Source: a bacterium (GTDB lineage: Bacteria; Babelota; Babeliae; Babelales; Vermiphilaceae). Taken from it: DNA of 44,804 nt. Position 1 is the stretch's first letter. Every line of letters begins with the position of its first letter. Positions 23,022 through 32,815 of the stretch are shown here, in pieces. The DNA is taken from assembly GCA_021833825.1 (NCBI GenBank), contig JAKBEL010000022.1, positions 1-44,804 on the forward strand. The letters are read 5' to 3'. The notes below the pieces were generated by a model that did not search any database, was not told the origin of the DNA, and saw only the letters and a list, made by a program, of their open reading frames with translations. Made by a program: the position numbers and the translations under genes.

Positions 23022-24062
23022 ATGAAAAAACAGATATCTTTACTGCTCGTTGCGGTAGCACTTAACCTGAGCAATGGTGCGCAGGCTGGAAGCCTTTCAA
23101 GTACAAGAAGAGCCCTCAATACTTTATTCCGACAAGCTGGACAGGCCGTATCTCAATCCAAAAGCGGATTGTCACAAGATGTTATTAACGCTGTTCGCAA
23201 TTATGGAACTCAATCAAGAGCTGGATTGTTTAATAATGCTGTTCGTAATTATGTAACTCAGTCAGGCGCTGGCTTGTTGAATTATGCAAAACAGCCCATG
23301 GAAGAGCTTGCTATGACTACAATAAAAAGACCTTATACCCAAGCAAGCCCTTGGTGGCCGTTTTCTCTCTCTGCAATCTTACCCTTTCTTTATCAAAAAG
23401 ATGACGAAGCTACTGAGAATGCTGACGATGAAACGTTTAGTTGGCTTAATTCAGAAGTAGAGAAAAGAGGGTTAGAAGCTATAAAAGAAGGGGGCAATCC
23501 TAATGTTCGCGATAAAAATGGAAGGACACTATTAATGGTGGCTTCATTGACAGGCGATTTAGAAAATCTTCATACCTTGATAAAGGCTGGCGCTGATCTG
23601 AATGCTAAAGATAGATCTGGAGATACAGCATTACACAAAGCTATAAATACTGATAAATTAGAATCTGTTCGTGCATTGATAAAGGCTGGCGCTGATCCGA
23701 ATATTAAAAGAAATACTGGAAGCACACCATTACACATAGCTACAAGGCTTGAAAATTTACCAATTCTTCATACATTGATAGAAGCTGGCGCTGATGTTAA
23801 TACTAAAGACAATAATGGACAAACACCATTAATGGTCGCTGTATTTAGAGGCTATAAAGATCATACTAATACATTAATACAGAGTGGTGCTGATGTTAAT
23901 GCTCAAGACAATAATGGGAACACCGTATTAAGCCTGGCTATTAAATCCCCCTTCTCCAGGAATGATATCATTAATGCACTGAGAGAAGCTGGTGCGAAAG
24001 AATATCCAGATAATGCACCAAAGTCATGGACAGAATGGGCATACAAACAACTTGGTTATTAA
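23022..24062 (+). CDS. Secreted ankyrin-repeat protein 2
   Basis: The 346-residue product is identical to protein 1 over about the first 110 residues (signal peptide and repeat-containing N-terminal region) with a few changes up to about residue 125 (QASP for QASS, LYQK for LSQK). The rest is strongly diverged: a half repeat and five ankyrin repeats (e.g. DKNGRTLLMVASLTGDLENL, RNTGSTPLHIATRLENLPIL) and an extra C-terminal tail PKSWTEWAYKQLGY. Promoter, leader hairpin and ribosome site are those of gene 1. Export with different ligand specificity is a reasonable inference. Confidence 0.92.
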   Translation: MKKQISLLLVAVALNLSNGAQAGSLSSTRRALNTLFRQAGQAVSQSKSGLSQDVINAVRNYGTQSRAGLFNNAVRNYVTQSGAGLLNYAKQPMEELAMTTIKRPYTQASPWWPFSLSAILPFLYQKDDEATENADDETFSWLNSEVEKRGLEAIKEGGNPNVRDKNGRTLLMVASLTGDLENLHTLIKAGADLNAKDRSGDTALHKAINTDKLESVRALIKAGADPNIKRNTGSTPLHIATRLENLPILHTLIEAGADVNTKDNNGQTPLMVAVFRGYKDHTNTLIQSGADVNAQDNNGNTVLSLAIKSPFSRNDIINALREAGAKEYPDNAPKSWTEWAYKQLGY

Positions 24063-24081
24063 ATTACAATAAAATCTAGCA

Positions 24082-24121
24082 AAAGAGCCGCTATGAGAAC
24101 ATCGTAGTGGCTCTTTCTTTT
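24082..24121 (+). terminator. Rho-independent terminator after ankyrin gene 2
   Basis: Stem AAAGAGCCGCTA / TAGTGGCTCTTT with loop TGAGAACATCG, followed by T-rich sequence. Loop sequence is the reverse complement of the loop after ankyrin gene 1. Confidence 0.85.
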
Positions 24122-24125
24122 TATA

Positions 24126-24971
24126 TCAATAATATATAACCGTCGCCTTGTCATATAACTCTTTTTTATATTGATCCAGCAGCTGTTCATATTTTGGTTT
24201 TTTAAGCAATGTTGCTATCTCATCATACCGCTCTTGCAACGGCACTAAGCATTGTGGTTTTTTGTCGATCAACTTAAACAGTTCAAAACCGTTGCTCAAT
24301 TCAAAAGGGAGTGATATTTGGCCGATTTTCATATCATAAATAAACTGTTTATCTTCTGCTATATAATCATGCTTAATCCAGAACGGTTCTGACCATGCAA
24401 AGCGCACTGCACCTCTTGCTGTAGTTACAAACTCTTCAAGACGTTGTTTCATCTGAAGCTTTGGCTCAAGGTCTGAAAATGGCACAATAGCACGAGAGAT
24501 ATAATATTCTGCTTGCCTGAACTCAGGATGTTCTTGATAATACGATTCGACTTCACGCTGAGTCACAAAAAGGTTTGAACGCACTTTAAAATCGAACATC
24601 TGACTAATTGCTGACATTTTACCCAGTTCAGCCTTTGCTTCTGCAACCGTTCTTCCTGTCTGCTCAACCATTCGTTGCATGTCTGCAAGAGTTAAATTAT
24701 TCTGCTTTTGAACCTCCTGCCAACGCCTGTCATTATCCTCATCGGTGGGAACAATACCGAGTCGCTGCGCATCAAGATAGACAAGATTTTCAAAGACCAT
24801 GCTATCTAAGTTTTTTGGTTGACCATCTAAACTTGGTCGCAACAGCTCTGACTCGGTGATTAAAATGGTCTCATTCTCTCCACAGATTTTGACTTTAATA
24901 CCATCAACTTTATACCGCTTTGCGTCGATGATTAAAAATGATAACAGCATCAAAAAAATATATCTCTTCAT
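24126..24971 (-). CDS. SurA-like periplasmic chaperone (SurA_N / PPIC-like)
   Basis: The 281-residue product has a short signal sequence (KRYIFLMLLSFLIIDA). A SurA-type N-terminal chaperone region follows: FENLVYLDAQRLGIVPTDEDNDRRWQEV, MQRMVEQTGRTVAEAKAELGKM, VTQREVESYYQEHPEF, and then a degenerate parvulin-like segment (AEYYISRAIVPF, IGQISLPFELSNGFELFKLIDKK). SurA escorts outer-membrane proteins across the periplasm, fitting the barrel candidate at 17014. It is downstream of a second folding factor on the same strand, but the terminator at 24993 separates them. Confidence 0.85.
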   Translation of the reverse strand: MKRYIFLMLLSFLIIDAKRYKVDGIKVKICGENETILITESELLRPSLDGQPKNLDSMVFENLVYLDAQRLGIVPTDEDNDRRWQEVQKQNNLTLADMQRMVEQTGRTVAEAKAELGKMSAISQMFDFKVRSNLFVTQREVESYYQEHPEFRQAEYYISRAIVPFSDLEPKLQMKQRLEEFVTTARGAVRFAWSEPFWIKHDYIAEDKQFIYDMKIGQISLPFELSNGFELFKLIDKKPQCLVPLQERYDEIATLLKKPKYEQLLDQYKKELYDKATVIYY

Positions 24972-24992
24972 ATTCTAGAACCCTCTAAATGT

Positions 24993-25024
24993 AAAAAAGG
25001 AACCTACACAAGTAAGTTCCTTTT
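24993..25024 (-). terminator. Rho-independent terminator between the two folding-factor genes
   Basis: Arms AAAAGGAAC and GTTCCTTTT around TTACTTGTGTAG end, on the minus strand, in TTTTTT. It terminates the 25058 lipoprotein gene. Confidence 0.8.
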
Positions 25025-25057
25025 AGTATATATCTTTTTAACAAAACAGATAAGAAT

Positions 25058-26089
25058 TTACGCTGTACGAGTTACCGGAACAACAGCCTCAGCTTCAACC
25101 TGCGCAAACTCTTCTGACTCTTCCATCATTTGAGGCATAGCTTTGCCTGAAGCGTCTGTCTTTAATGGTGAATCATCAATCTCAACACCATATGTATCTT
25201 TATAAGTATCAATCACTTTTTCAAAGGTTTCCATCTGCTTCTGTTTTTTAAGATGCTCTTGCAGCATAGGTTTTACTTGATCAAATGAGACATATGTTGG
25301 CTCCACTTTACTCTCTGCACGCACAACCCACCACTCATTACCAACATTAACCAGTTCAACTGATGGGAGTGAGGTAATTTTCATTAGTTTTGCTTTTAAT
25401 GCAGGATCAATCTGCATGCTCTGAGCATTTACTAACTTAAAATCATTATAATGTGATGCATATCCAGCATCAGCTGCAACTTTTTCAAATGAAGCAGAGG
25501 CCTCTTTTACTTTTGCCAAGAAAGCTTTTGCATCATCTTCATTATTAAATGAAACACCTTCGGCCTTTACACCACCTTGTGATTGGATAAGATCAGGAAT
25601 TTTATCCTTATTCTCATCATAGAACTTTCTCACTTCTGTTTCAGAAACTTCTGCAGGATGCCGTTCTGAGAAGTAGTTCATATTCATCATATGTTTAACT
25701 TGATCAACAGTCTTTGCAAATTCACGTTGATATTCAGGAGAGGTATCAATGCCATTGCGACGAATATATTCATCAATAATCTGCTGACTTACCATACCTT
25801 TAAAGAAATTCATCTTCGCATCAGGCATAAATGGCAATACTTGCTTAAATTGTGGATTCTCTTCTACCAATCTTTCAAAATCGGCATCAATACTTTTGAC
25901 TGTCAAAACAGGCCGACCATTAATCCTCATCAATACAGGAGAACCATCATCAACATTTCTTGCTGCTGAATCCATCTCACCACTCACAACGATATCTTCT
26001 TTTTTCTGATCTGTTGATAAGCAACCCGATAATAAAAGCAGAGGTGCCAACAAGAGAGTTATATGAAAATATTTTCTATCTTTGATCAT
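25058..26089 (-). CDS. PrsA/SurA-like foldase lipoprotein (peptidyl-prolyl isomerase family)
   Basis: The 343-residue product has a lipobox LLLLSGC (cysteine at about residue 23). A SurA-type N-terminal domain follows (PVLTVKSIDADFERLVEENP, FKGMVSQQIIDEYIRRNGID, VSETEVRKFYDENKDKI), then a parvulin-like region with DAKAFLAKVKEASASFEKVAADAG and LVNVGNEWWVVRAESK. A C-terminal acidic tail is present. It is anchored to the envelope after LspA processing and likely assists folding of exported proteins; isomerase activity is uncertain because the parvulin core is weak. AAAGGA precedes the ATG. Own terminator at 24993. Confidence 0.85.
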   Translation of the reverse strand: MIKDRKYFHITLLLAPLLLLSGCLSTDQKKEDIVVSGEMDSAARNVDDGSPVLMRINGRPVLTVKSIDADFERLVEENPQFKQVLPFMPDAKMNFFKGMVSQQIIDEYIRRNGIDTSPEYQREFAKTVDQVKHMMNMNYFSERHPAEVSETEVRKFYDENKDKIPDLIQSQGGVKAEGVSFNNEDDAKAFLAKVKEASASFEKVAADAGYASHYNDFKLVNAQSMQIDPALKAKLMKITSLPSVELVNVGNEWWVVRAESKVEPTYVSFDQVKPMLQEHLKKQKQMETFEKVIDTYKDTYGVEIDDSPLKTDASGKAMPQMMEESEEFAQVEAEAVVPVTRTA

Positions 26090-26337
26090 AACTGTTCCTT
26101 TATTTTTGATAAATTATTCTTCTTATTTTGCTAAATTTATATTACCAAAGAATAGGCATTTTACAATCATTAGTTATGTGAGAAACTAAAAAGCAACTTA
26201 TAAAGATCAAAAATCTGGAACCATCTCTAATATATTTTTTTTACCCTAACAAAAAGGATAGTTTTACCAACTATAGTCCATTGACAGATAATTACAAAAC
26301 TCTGTATTTTAAAGTAGAGCATAAAAATGGAGGAACT

Positions 26338-26724
26338 ATGCTATATATATTTTTGTTATTATTAATCTGTCCGCTATCTCTTGAAAGCATGGACGAACTT
26401 TCACTAAAAAAACGCTTCAGTAGTTCACAAAAAAATATCGATTACCAAGATCCAGTAAAAATTACTCAAGGAGAATTAATAGAGAGTTACCGCCAAGGAG
26501 GTGATGCACTATTTCAAGAAAAGAGCGATAAACTATCAATGATCTTACAAAAGAATGGTGTTACAGCCAATGCAATCGCAAGAATATCATTAAGAATTAA
26601 GGCCGATAGTTTTGAGATCTTTTCCCCTCGCAATAGAGAGTTGGAGACCATTCTTGAATCAGAAGATATTCATTCAGACACAATTTCTGAAGTCATAGAA
26701 GAGGTAAAAGATGAAAACGAATAA
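26338..26724 (+). CDS. Small secreted protein, unknown function
   Basis: The 128-residue product starts at an ATG with a strong GGAGGA site 4-5 bases upstream; the longer open frame from 26281 is not needed. A signal peptide (LYIFLLLLICPLSLES) is followed by a charged, helical mature part (KSDKLSMILQKNGVTANAIARISLRI) and an acidic C-terminus (EVIEEVKDENE). It lies alone between divergent and convergent genes and ends 6 bases from comF. No family recognised. Confidence 0.7.
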   Translation: MLYIFLLLLICPLSLESMDELSLKKRFSSSQKNIDYQDPVKITQGELIESYRQGGDALFQEKSDKLSMILQKNGVTANAIARISLRIKADSFEIFSPRNRELETILESEDIHSDTISEVIEEVKDENE

Positions 26725-26730
26725 TTCTTT

Positions 26731-27432
26731 TTAAACTGCTCGCGCCAGCACCACAGCCTTAAGTGACAATGGCTTTAGCTGTAATAGTTGACGCGCTGAT
26801 GCATGGAGCGTTGCCCCGGTCGTCATAACATCATCAACAAGCAATAGATGCTTATGCTTGGCAATTTGTTGCTCTTCTTCAGATAACATCAAGGTAAATG
26901 CATCCTCCACATTACTCTTTCGACCCTCTTTGTTAAATTGCATCTGAAACGGCGTCCGTTTAATTCGTTTAAGTGCATGTAATACTGGAATACCGGTCAA
27001 TTGTGAAAGATAATAAGCAATCTCATCAGATTGGTTGTAGCCCCGCTTTGCATATCGCGTCCAATGCAATGGAATAGGAACTAAATAATCAGCACTCAAT
27101 TGCTCACGCATAAGATGCTCATATATCAATTGGGCAATATAATAACATGCCAACCTATCCTGATATGATTTTGCTAAAACCAACTGGCGCAATGGATCTT
27201 GATACACCCCCACAGCATAGACCTCCATCTGATACTTTTGTGTAACAACCAATTTCTGAGAAACAAGAGGCTTTATATCGGCAATACATACAGAACAGAG
27301 CGCTTTACGCTCTTTTAATAAAGCATGACACGATGTGCAATAGGCAGGAAAAAGAATAAATAACGCCTCTTGCAATAGTCCAATTATAAGATCAGACAAA
27401 AACAGAACATATAACCTTAGACGAAATATCAT
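26731..27432 (-). CDS. comF: ComF family phosphoribosyltransferase-like protein
   Basis: The 234-residue product has a zinc-ribbon-like CTSC...CSVC (Cys 32, 35, 46, 49). The ComF phosphoribosyltransferase domain follows: LVPIPLHWTRYAKRGYNQSDEIA, KRIKRTPFQMQFNKEGRKSNVEDAF and the PRPP loop LLVDDVMTTGATL. ComF proteins support DNA uptake during natural transformation; the enzymatic substrate is unclear. The ATG at 27432 overlaps the pgpA stop (TGATG). It is the last gene of pheT-lspA-pgpA-comF. Confidence 0.92.
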   Translation of the reverse strand: MIFRLRLYVLFLSDLIIGLLQEALFILFPAYCTSCHALLKERKALCSVCIADIKPLVSQKLVVTQKYQMEVYAVGVYQDPLRQLVLAKSYQDRLACYYIAQLIYEHLMREQLSADYLVPIPLHWTRYAKRGYNQSDEIAYYLSQLTGIPVLHALKRIKRTPFQMQFNKEGRKSNVEDAFTLMLSEEEQQIAKHKHLLLVDDVMTTGATLHASARQLLQLKPLSLKAVVLARAV

Positions 27433-27905
27433 CAACAGAACCGATGCGCATAGAAGATTAACTGCAAAAAAAGATTGGTCAAAAGTCCGGCCGCAACATC
27501 ATCAAGCATAATACCCCAAGCACCATGCAACTGTTCAATATAGGATGTGCCAAACAATTTGAAAATGTCGATAAGGCGAAAGATTATAAATGCTGCTAAC
27601 AACAATGGCCAACTAAATGGCAACGCAATAAAAGCGCATAAAAACCCGATCATCTCATCTATTACAATCTCTGATGGATCTGCTTCAGTAAACAGGCACA
27701 ATGCTTTATGCACAATCAATAGACTTCCACAAAAAAATCCTATAACAATCAAAGCATATAACCATTCAAGTATATACAGCTGTTTTAAAAAATAGATCAA
27801 GGGAACGGTCATAATGGTCGCAACTGTTCCTGGAGCTTGACCATATCCAATGATGCCTTGTGTTGCAATCTGTTTGCATAACAATGATGTTTTATCAGGT
27901 TGCAT
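27432..27905 (-). CDS. pgpA: Phosphatidylglycerophosphatase A
   Basis: PgpA dephosphorylates phosphatidylglycerol phosphate to phosphatidylglycerol at the inner membrane. The 157-residue product has GYGQAPGTVAT, the acidic DPSEIVIDEMIGF, and RLIDIFKLFGTSYIEQL followed by GAWGIMLDDVAAG, all conserved in the family, with hydrophobic helices between. Its ATG follows the lspA stop directly (TAAATG). With gpsA at 6422 it covers two steps of phosphatidylglycerol synthesis in this window. Confidence 0.95.
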   Translation of the reverse strand: MQPDKTSLLCKQIATQGIIGYGQAPGTVATIMTVPLIYFLKQLYILEWLYALIVIGFFCGSLLIVHKALCLFTEADPSEIVIDEMIGFLCAFIALPFSWPLLLAAFIIFRLIDIFKLFGTSYIEQLHGAWGIMLDDVAAGLLTNLFLQLIFYAHRFC

Positions 27906-28367
27906 TTAAGCATCCTTATAATTAAATATGATCCATGCAATACCCAATACAATAGCTATATCAGCTATGTTAAATATTGGCCAGGACCAACCTTGATATG
28001 AAAAATGAATAAAATCGATCACTCCACCATACACATAACGATCTACAAGATTGGAGCATGCCCCTGCAAGCACTACAACCTCACCATAGACAAGCTGCTT
28101 ATTAATATAAGCAATAGTTGTATAGCAAAAAAGTGAAACAATGATAGCCAATATGACCATTGTTAGGATAAAGAAAATATCGGCTCGCTCAGAATGAAAC
28201 ATTCCCCAACTGACTCCACGATTGATTGCTAATTCTAAACTAAAAAAATCGGTCACTCGTAATGGATCACCAAAATAGGCTAATGCCACAAGCTTGCTCA
28301 ATCTATCAGCTAGAACAATCGCAATTGCGAGCATCAAATAATGTATATCAACATCTGGTCTTTTCAT
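27906..28367 (-). CDS. lspA: Lipoprotein signal peptidase (signal peptidase II)
   Basis: LspA cleaves prolipoproteins at the lipobox in the inner membrane. The 153-residue product has four membrane helices, the NRGVSWGMF segment, and the two catalytic aspartates in [15 protein letters not shown] (D118) and FNIADIAIV (D136). It overlaps the pheT stop by 4 bp (ATGA) and abuts pgpA. Clients seen here include the FKBP and PrsA-like lipoproteins. Confidence 0.96.
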   Translation of the reverse strand: MKRPDVDIHYLMLAIAIVLADRLSKLVALAYFGDPLRVTDFFSLELAINRGVSWGMFHSERADIFFILTMVILAIIVSLFCYTTIAYINKQLVYGEVVVLAGACSNLVDRYVYGGVIDFIHFSYQGWSWPIFNIADIAIVLGIAWIIFNYKDA

Positions 28368-30685
28368 CGAATTTCTGCTCCTAAAGACCTAACAGCATCA
28401 TTGACTTGTAGACCAATATGATCAATCTCTTGATGAGTAAGCGTCTTTGTTTGATCCTGCATAGTAAACCTAAATGCTACCGATCGTTCATTTTTCCATT
28501 CAGGCTTTTCAAAGAAATCGATCAACTGGACATCAACAATAAGATTGTTGGCTGATGCTATAGCCCTACTTAACTGCTCAACTGTTACTATTTGTGGAAT
28601 CATCATACTCACATCTCGTTCTACTGCAGGATATTTTGAGATCAAACTAAAATGTGATTGTTGTTTGAATTCATTTAAAAATGAACTATCGATAACAAAA
28701 AGAGCCATAGAACCGGGTATTAGATGATGCACAAATCCAATATCAACAATACCAACTGTTGCTATCACCTTATCATTATATTGCAGATGAGCTGTCTGGT
28801 ATGGCGCAAACCAAGGATCTTGAGGATTATTGACTTTATGCCAAGACAAAGGCAATTGAAGCATAGCAAATAGATGCTCTATATATCCTTTTATCTCATA
28901 AAAAGAGAGTTTCTCTTTTTTATCATAGAATATTCCAGCAAGCTCTGATCGTTCAACAATCTTAGCGCCCTCTCTGCTCCAACGGCGCGCCCATTCAAAG
29001 AAGCGAAGCTTGTCATGCTCTGCATGATTTTCATATACATTTGAGAGCAAACCTGGAACTAATGATGTTGCCAATGTTTTATATTGCTCAGAGACGGGGC
29101 TTTCTATAGTGACCGCACCCTCTGGCTGCCATTGTAATAGTTGTAAAAATGATTCATTAAAGAATGCATAGTTTTTTACCTCGCGCATTGCAACACCAAA
29201 ACTGAGAAACTCTTTAATAGCTCTCTGTTGCTGCAATGTTGTCAGATCAGCAGGCTTTGTCTCTTTGCGTGGTAACTCAAAAGGAATATTGGTGTAACCA
29301 TAAAGACGACCAATCTCCTCAAGCAGATCCTCTTTGATCTTAATATCTTTTGTCGATCTGAATGTGGGCACCGTCACATGGTAACTGAGCTTTTCATCTG
29401 AACCGTTCTGTTTGACTGCACAGCCAAGCAACTCTAAAATGGAGATGATTGTTTCTGAATCGATTTCTGAACCAAGACGCTCTTGAATATACGCATGTTC
29501 AATGGTCAATTCTAGTGGATGAGTTAGGGGCCCAACATTAATAATCGGTGATACATGATAAACAACATGTGCATTGTTAAGCAATGTTAAAAATCGCTCA
29601 ATGCCGATAATGGTCTGATTAGGATCTAATGTCTTTTCAAAACGTGCAGAACTCTCGGTTCTCTTTTTGTGATGAGCACCTGAAATACGGACCGTTGTTG
29701 CATCAAAGTTTGCAGCTTCAAGCAGAATCTCTTGAGTCGCCAATGAGACAGCACTCTCTTGCCCACCCATAATCCCAGCAAGTGCAAGCGGGCCTCTGCT
29801 ATCAGCTATCACAATATCGTTATTGGTCAATTCAATAGTCTCACCATCAAGCAATGCTAGTGATTCACTCGATCTTGCAAAACGTGATTCAATCTTATCA
29901 CTCTCTATTTTTTCTGCGTCGAATGCGTGTAACGGTTGGCCAACATCAAACATCGTATAATTGGTCATATCAACAATCATATCGATCGGTTTAGCATCAA
30001 TACGGCACAATCTATGTGCCATCCATAATAATGATGATCTATTTTCAATACCAGTAATATACGTGCATGCATAACGTTTTATCAGATGCGGCTCTTGGAT
30101 ATGAACTACAAAGGGCATTCCCTGCTGCGCCTGACTTGCATGTGCATAATGTTTAACATCAAGTGAAATTTGTTCCAAAGGTTTTAATGGCAACCCCAAC
30201 AAAATGGCAACTTCCCGCGCAAAACCATAATGTGACCAGAGATCGGGCCGATGTGTTATCGATTTATTATCAACCTCAATAATATAATCATCAACATCAA
30301 TACCATTTTTCCATCCACCACTTACAAGATCTTGATCAACCGAAACTGCTGGCAATAGATCAGCTTTACTGCCATTAAAATCTTTACACGTTGCCCAGCG
30401 CCATTGCGAGTCTTTACCTCTGACAATAAAAAGATCGTTCTCTTTGATCTTATCACGCTTTGGCAATTCTATAATCTGATCAGTCTGTTTGATCTGCAAC
30501 TCAACAGTCTCTTGAGCAATACCAATAACTGTGGCTAAAAAAAGATGTTCTACATCAAGACGTATAGGGTAAAACGCTTCAATTTCAGCAGTCTTTTGAT
30601 TAAACAGAGTGACTAACTGTGCAATCTCATAATCACGCCAATTGGCATCAATATGATCAAAAATCCAGGCTATGGACATTTTCAT
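28364..30685 (-). CDS. pheT: Phenylalanine--tRNA ligase beta subunit
   Basis: The 773-residue product is of normal length and shows the domain order of bacterial PheT. First comes a tRNA-binding OB-fold region (residues about 45-150). The B3/B4 editing region follows ([48 protein letters not shown]), then B5 and the catalytic-like core ([21 protein letters not shown]), and finally the C-terminal anticodon-binding FDX-ACB domain ([20 protein letters not shown]). AAAGG lies 6 bases before ATG. pheS is not adjacent upstream, where an unrelated secreted protein gene lies, so the usual pheST pair is split or pheS lies elsewhere. Confidence 0.96.
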   Translation of the reverse strand: MKMSIAWIFDHIDANWRDYEIAQLVTLFNQKTAEIEAFYPIRLDVEHLFLATVIGIAQETVELQIKQTDQIIELPKRDKIKENDLFIVRGKDSQWRWATCKDFNGSKADLLPAVSVDQDLVSGGWKNGIDVDDYIIEVDNKSITHRPDLWSHYGFAREVAILLGLPLKPLEQISLDVKHYAHASQAQQGMPFVVHIQEPHLIKRYACTYITGIENRSSLLWMAHRLCRIDAKPIDMIVDMTNYTMFDVGQPLHAFDAEKIESDKIESRFARSSESLALLDGETIELTNNDIVIADSRGPLALAGIMGGQESAVSLATQEILLEAANFDATTVRISGAHHKKRTESSARFEKTLDPNQTIIGIERFLTLLNNAHVVYHVSPIINVGPLTHPLELTIEHAYIQERLGSEIDSETIISILELLGCAVKQNGSDEKLSYHVTVPTFRSTKDIKIKEDLLEEIGRLYGYTNIPFELPRKETKPADLTTLQQQRAIKEFLSFGVAMREVKNYAFFNESFLQLLQWQPEGAVTIESPVSEQYKTLATSLVPGLLSNVYENHAEHDKLRFFEWARRWSREGAKIVERSELAGIFYDKKEKLSFYEIKGYIEHLFAMLQLPLSWHKVNNPQDPWFAPYQTAHLQYNDKVIATVGIVDIGFVHHLIPGSMALFVIDSSFLNEFKQQSHFSLISKYPAVERDVSMMIPQIVTVEQLSRAIASANNLIVDVQLIDFFEKPEWKNERSVAFRFTMQDQTKTLTHQEIDHIGLQVNDAVRSLGAEIR

Positions 30686-30782
30686 GGGTAGGCCTTTATA
30701 TCGTTCTTTTCATGAAATCTATATGATCTACATCATACGAAAAAATATCAGATTTGACTAGAGCCGAATCAGATAACCTGAA

Positions 30783-32333
30783 TTAATCGAGATGAGACCC
30801 ACAATAATAAAAACCTTTTCTCGTCTCAACACACTCCTCTTGATCATTATATGTAAAGACCTCTTCTCTGCTTTTGCGCGGATCGCTTACAGTACGAATA
30901 AACTGACCCTTGCTGGTCACCATCTCCTCTTGCGTAAAATAACCAATAACTTCTTCTTTGACTACTTTCAATTCTTTTTCCACTTGCTTCTCTGTCACCC
31001 AACCCGTAATCTCTGCATCCTCGATTTTCACGCCCTGATGTTCAAAGTTCTTTGGCAATGTTACCTTATAGCGCACCTTCTTTTCAACTTCAAACTCAAC
31101 CTCTTTATACTCTTTTTTAACAATATCAATCTTTAATAACTCTTGACCATTGCCTTTATCATTAGAAGGACTTTCAGCCTCTTTTCCATACCTTTTTCCT
31201 GCTAAAAAATATCTCTCAATAAGAAAAGAGCAACCTCTGCCATTATGCCCCTTTTGTTTCTTATCGCAATACTCAATCTGTTCTCTTTCAGAATACTTTT
31301 TATTCAAAGTTAAAAATATAGTAGAAACTGTTTTTTGCAATCTTTGCATAATTAATAGAGCAAAGTCTGCCCGCACAGACTGCTCTTTGTACCAAATCCT
31401 AAAATTAACAACAGAATTATAATCTGCAAAACCTGCGCCACAGATTACATCTGGCTGATGATTGGATATCTCTTGAATATAAGCATCTTGCTCAATAAAA
31501 TCTTTCTTAATATGAAAACCCGATCGCATCTCAAAAGGATCATATGGGATGATTTGCACTCTACCTGGATAATGTTGACTCAAAAAATCTGTAAATATTG
31601 CAAATCTCTCTTTTTCCCTTTCTTCCTCTTGTTGAGGTCTAAAATTCTTGTCACGTGCAACATTACACATAATTATCTTTAAATTACTGTTTGATCCTGC
31701 AAGTATTTTACACGCATTGACCAGATCCGAAAGCAATGATTGTTTTCCAAATCCAACATAACAAATATCTTGATTCGAATTCATTTTTTCACGCACAAGC
31801 TCAAGAACTTTTTCTGAATATTGATTTTGAAAGTCAAAATAGTTCTCCTGTGTGGCATTACTAAAACGTTGAAATACTGGAGAGATTACATACAGCTTCT
31901 CAAGGGGGGAGGTGGCCGGCGCAACGAGCTTCATGCATGGATATACAATATAATTTTCACAACATTCTTGTAACTCGCTTTTATTATAAGACGATCTAAA
32001 AACCTCATGCGATCTGCCATTACCATCAGTAGCAACATCTTTATAGAATTGAACTGTATCGTCTACTATAGTTTTAAGTGGCTGAGAAATTCGCTTAGGA
32101 TGGCTCAGGTGTGTATGAAAAGCAACAGCTATAAGAGGAATTGTCACCTCTGGATTATCCCACATAAAAGATGCTGTGTTTTTTAACATAGATGATCCGG
32201 CCGACTTCAGCAATGATCCCATTGTAGGCAAACAAGAGATGCTCCTCTCATCCGATGAAAAGATTGATCCAACCTGCGCAAAAGATATCACTAGACAAAC
32301 AATAATACTTTTTTTAATTTTTAAATAAATCAT
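30783..32333 (-). CDS. Large secreted protein, unknown function
   Basis: The 516-residue product has an N-terminal signal (KKSIIVCLVISFAQVGSIFS). The middle has a Rossmann-like flavour (ICYVGFGKQSLLSDLVNACKIL, then LKIIMCNVARD at about 200-240, and QPDVICGAGFADYNSV at about 300), which could be a methyltransferase-like fold but lacks a definite motif. The C-terminal quarter is rich in K/E/V strands (KEYKEVEFEVEKKVRYKVTLP) and ends in several cysteines. The only upstream site is a weak GGAA. I cannot assign a family. Confidence 0.7.
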   Translation of the reverse strand: MIYLKIKKSIIVCLVISFAQVGSIFSSDERSISCLPTMGSLLKSAGSSMLKNTASFMWDNPEVTIPLIAVAFHTHLSHPKRISQPLKTIVDDTVQFYKDVATDGNGRSHEVFRSSYNKSELQECCENYIVYPCMKLVAPATSPLEKLYVISPVFQRFSNATQENYFDFQNQYSEKVLELVREKMNSNQDICYVGFGKQSLLSDLVNACKILAGSNSNLKIIMCNVARDKNFRPQQEEEREKERFAIFTDFLSQHYPGRVQIIPYDPFEMRSGFHIKKDFIEQDAYIQEISNHQPDVICGAGFADYNSVVNFRIWYKEQSVRADFALLIMQRLQKTVSTIFLTLNKKYSEREQIEYCDKKQKGHNGRGCSFLIERYFLAGKRYGKEAESPSNDKGNGQELLKIDIVKKEYKEVEFEVEKKVRYKVTLPKNFEHQGVKIEDAEITGWVTEKQVEKELKVVKEEVIGYFTQEEMVTSKGQFIRTVSDPRKSREEVFTYNDQEECVETRKGFYYCGSHLD

Positions 32334-32427
32334 CTATCAATTCCAAGCTATTGAATAATTTGAATAAAATATAAACACAATGATAATCAAGTATAAATAA
32401 AATTTTAACAAAAAATAGGATCTCTCT

Positions 32428-32787
32428 GTGAAAACTATTATATTATTGGGACTGATTATGATACAGATCAAAGCAATAGCAACTCTAGTCACCTCACCTT
32501 TACCCACCATTGACAGAGAGAATATGTTCAACGCGATATACAGTTTTCCTGAACAGATCGAACAAGCCTTGCAGATTGACAAACGCATTGCCTTGACACG
32601 CTCATATGATGAGATTGATCACATTCTATGTGCTGGCATGGGTGGATCTGCTATAGCTGCCGATATAACAAAAGCCTTAGTAAAAGATATATGCAAAAAA
32701 CCGATCACTATCATTAAAAGTTACAAATGGTTCGATACACTGCTGCGCAAAATCCTGACCATGGGCGAAAAGCCAATTCCAGCTTAA
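32428..32787 (+). pseudogene. N-terminal fragment of a bifunctional phosphoglucose/phosphomannose isomerase gene
   Basis: From about 32500 the frame matches the start of SIS-domain PGI/PMI enzymes: IDRENMFNAIYSFPEQIEQAL and HILCAGMGGSAIAADITKALV, then PITIIKSYKW. The similarity ends near 32735; the last 17 residues are not family-like and the frame stops at 32787. Only about a quarter of the usual length is present. The first codons (GTG at 32428, AGGA upstream) encode a signal-like leader MKTIILLGLIMIQIKAIAT, unusual for a cytosolic enzyme. Most likely a truncated relic. Confidence 0.75.
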
Positions 32788-32815
32788 TAACAAACAGATT
32801 GCCGAAATCTCTTTC

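Larger units (their letters stand above)
21425..23414 (+). repeat. Tandem duplication (1389-bp period) carrying the ankyrin genes
   Basis: Positions 21425 to about 22025 and 22814 to about 23414 are almost identical (one T/C difference was noticed before the genes). The copied unit starts inside the 3' end of sbcD and includes the 5' leader, the G-tract promoter, the signal peptide and the N-terminal 125 residues of the ankyrin protein. Identity stops where the ankyrin repeats begin. Confidence 0.92.

Noticed and set aside
21685-23256. Identical 60-codon plus-strand frames at 21685 and 23074
   Set aside because: Both are alternate-frame readings of the duplicated ankyrin-gene N-termini, so their identity only reflects the DNA duplication.
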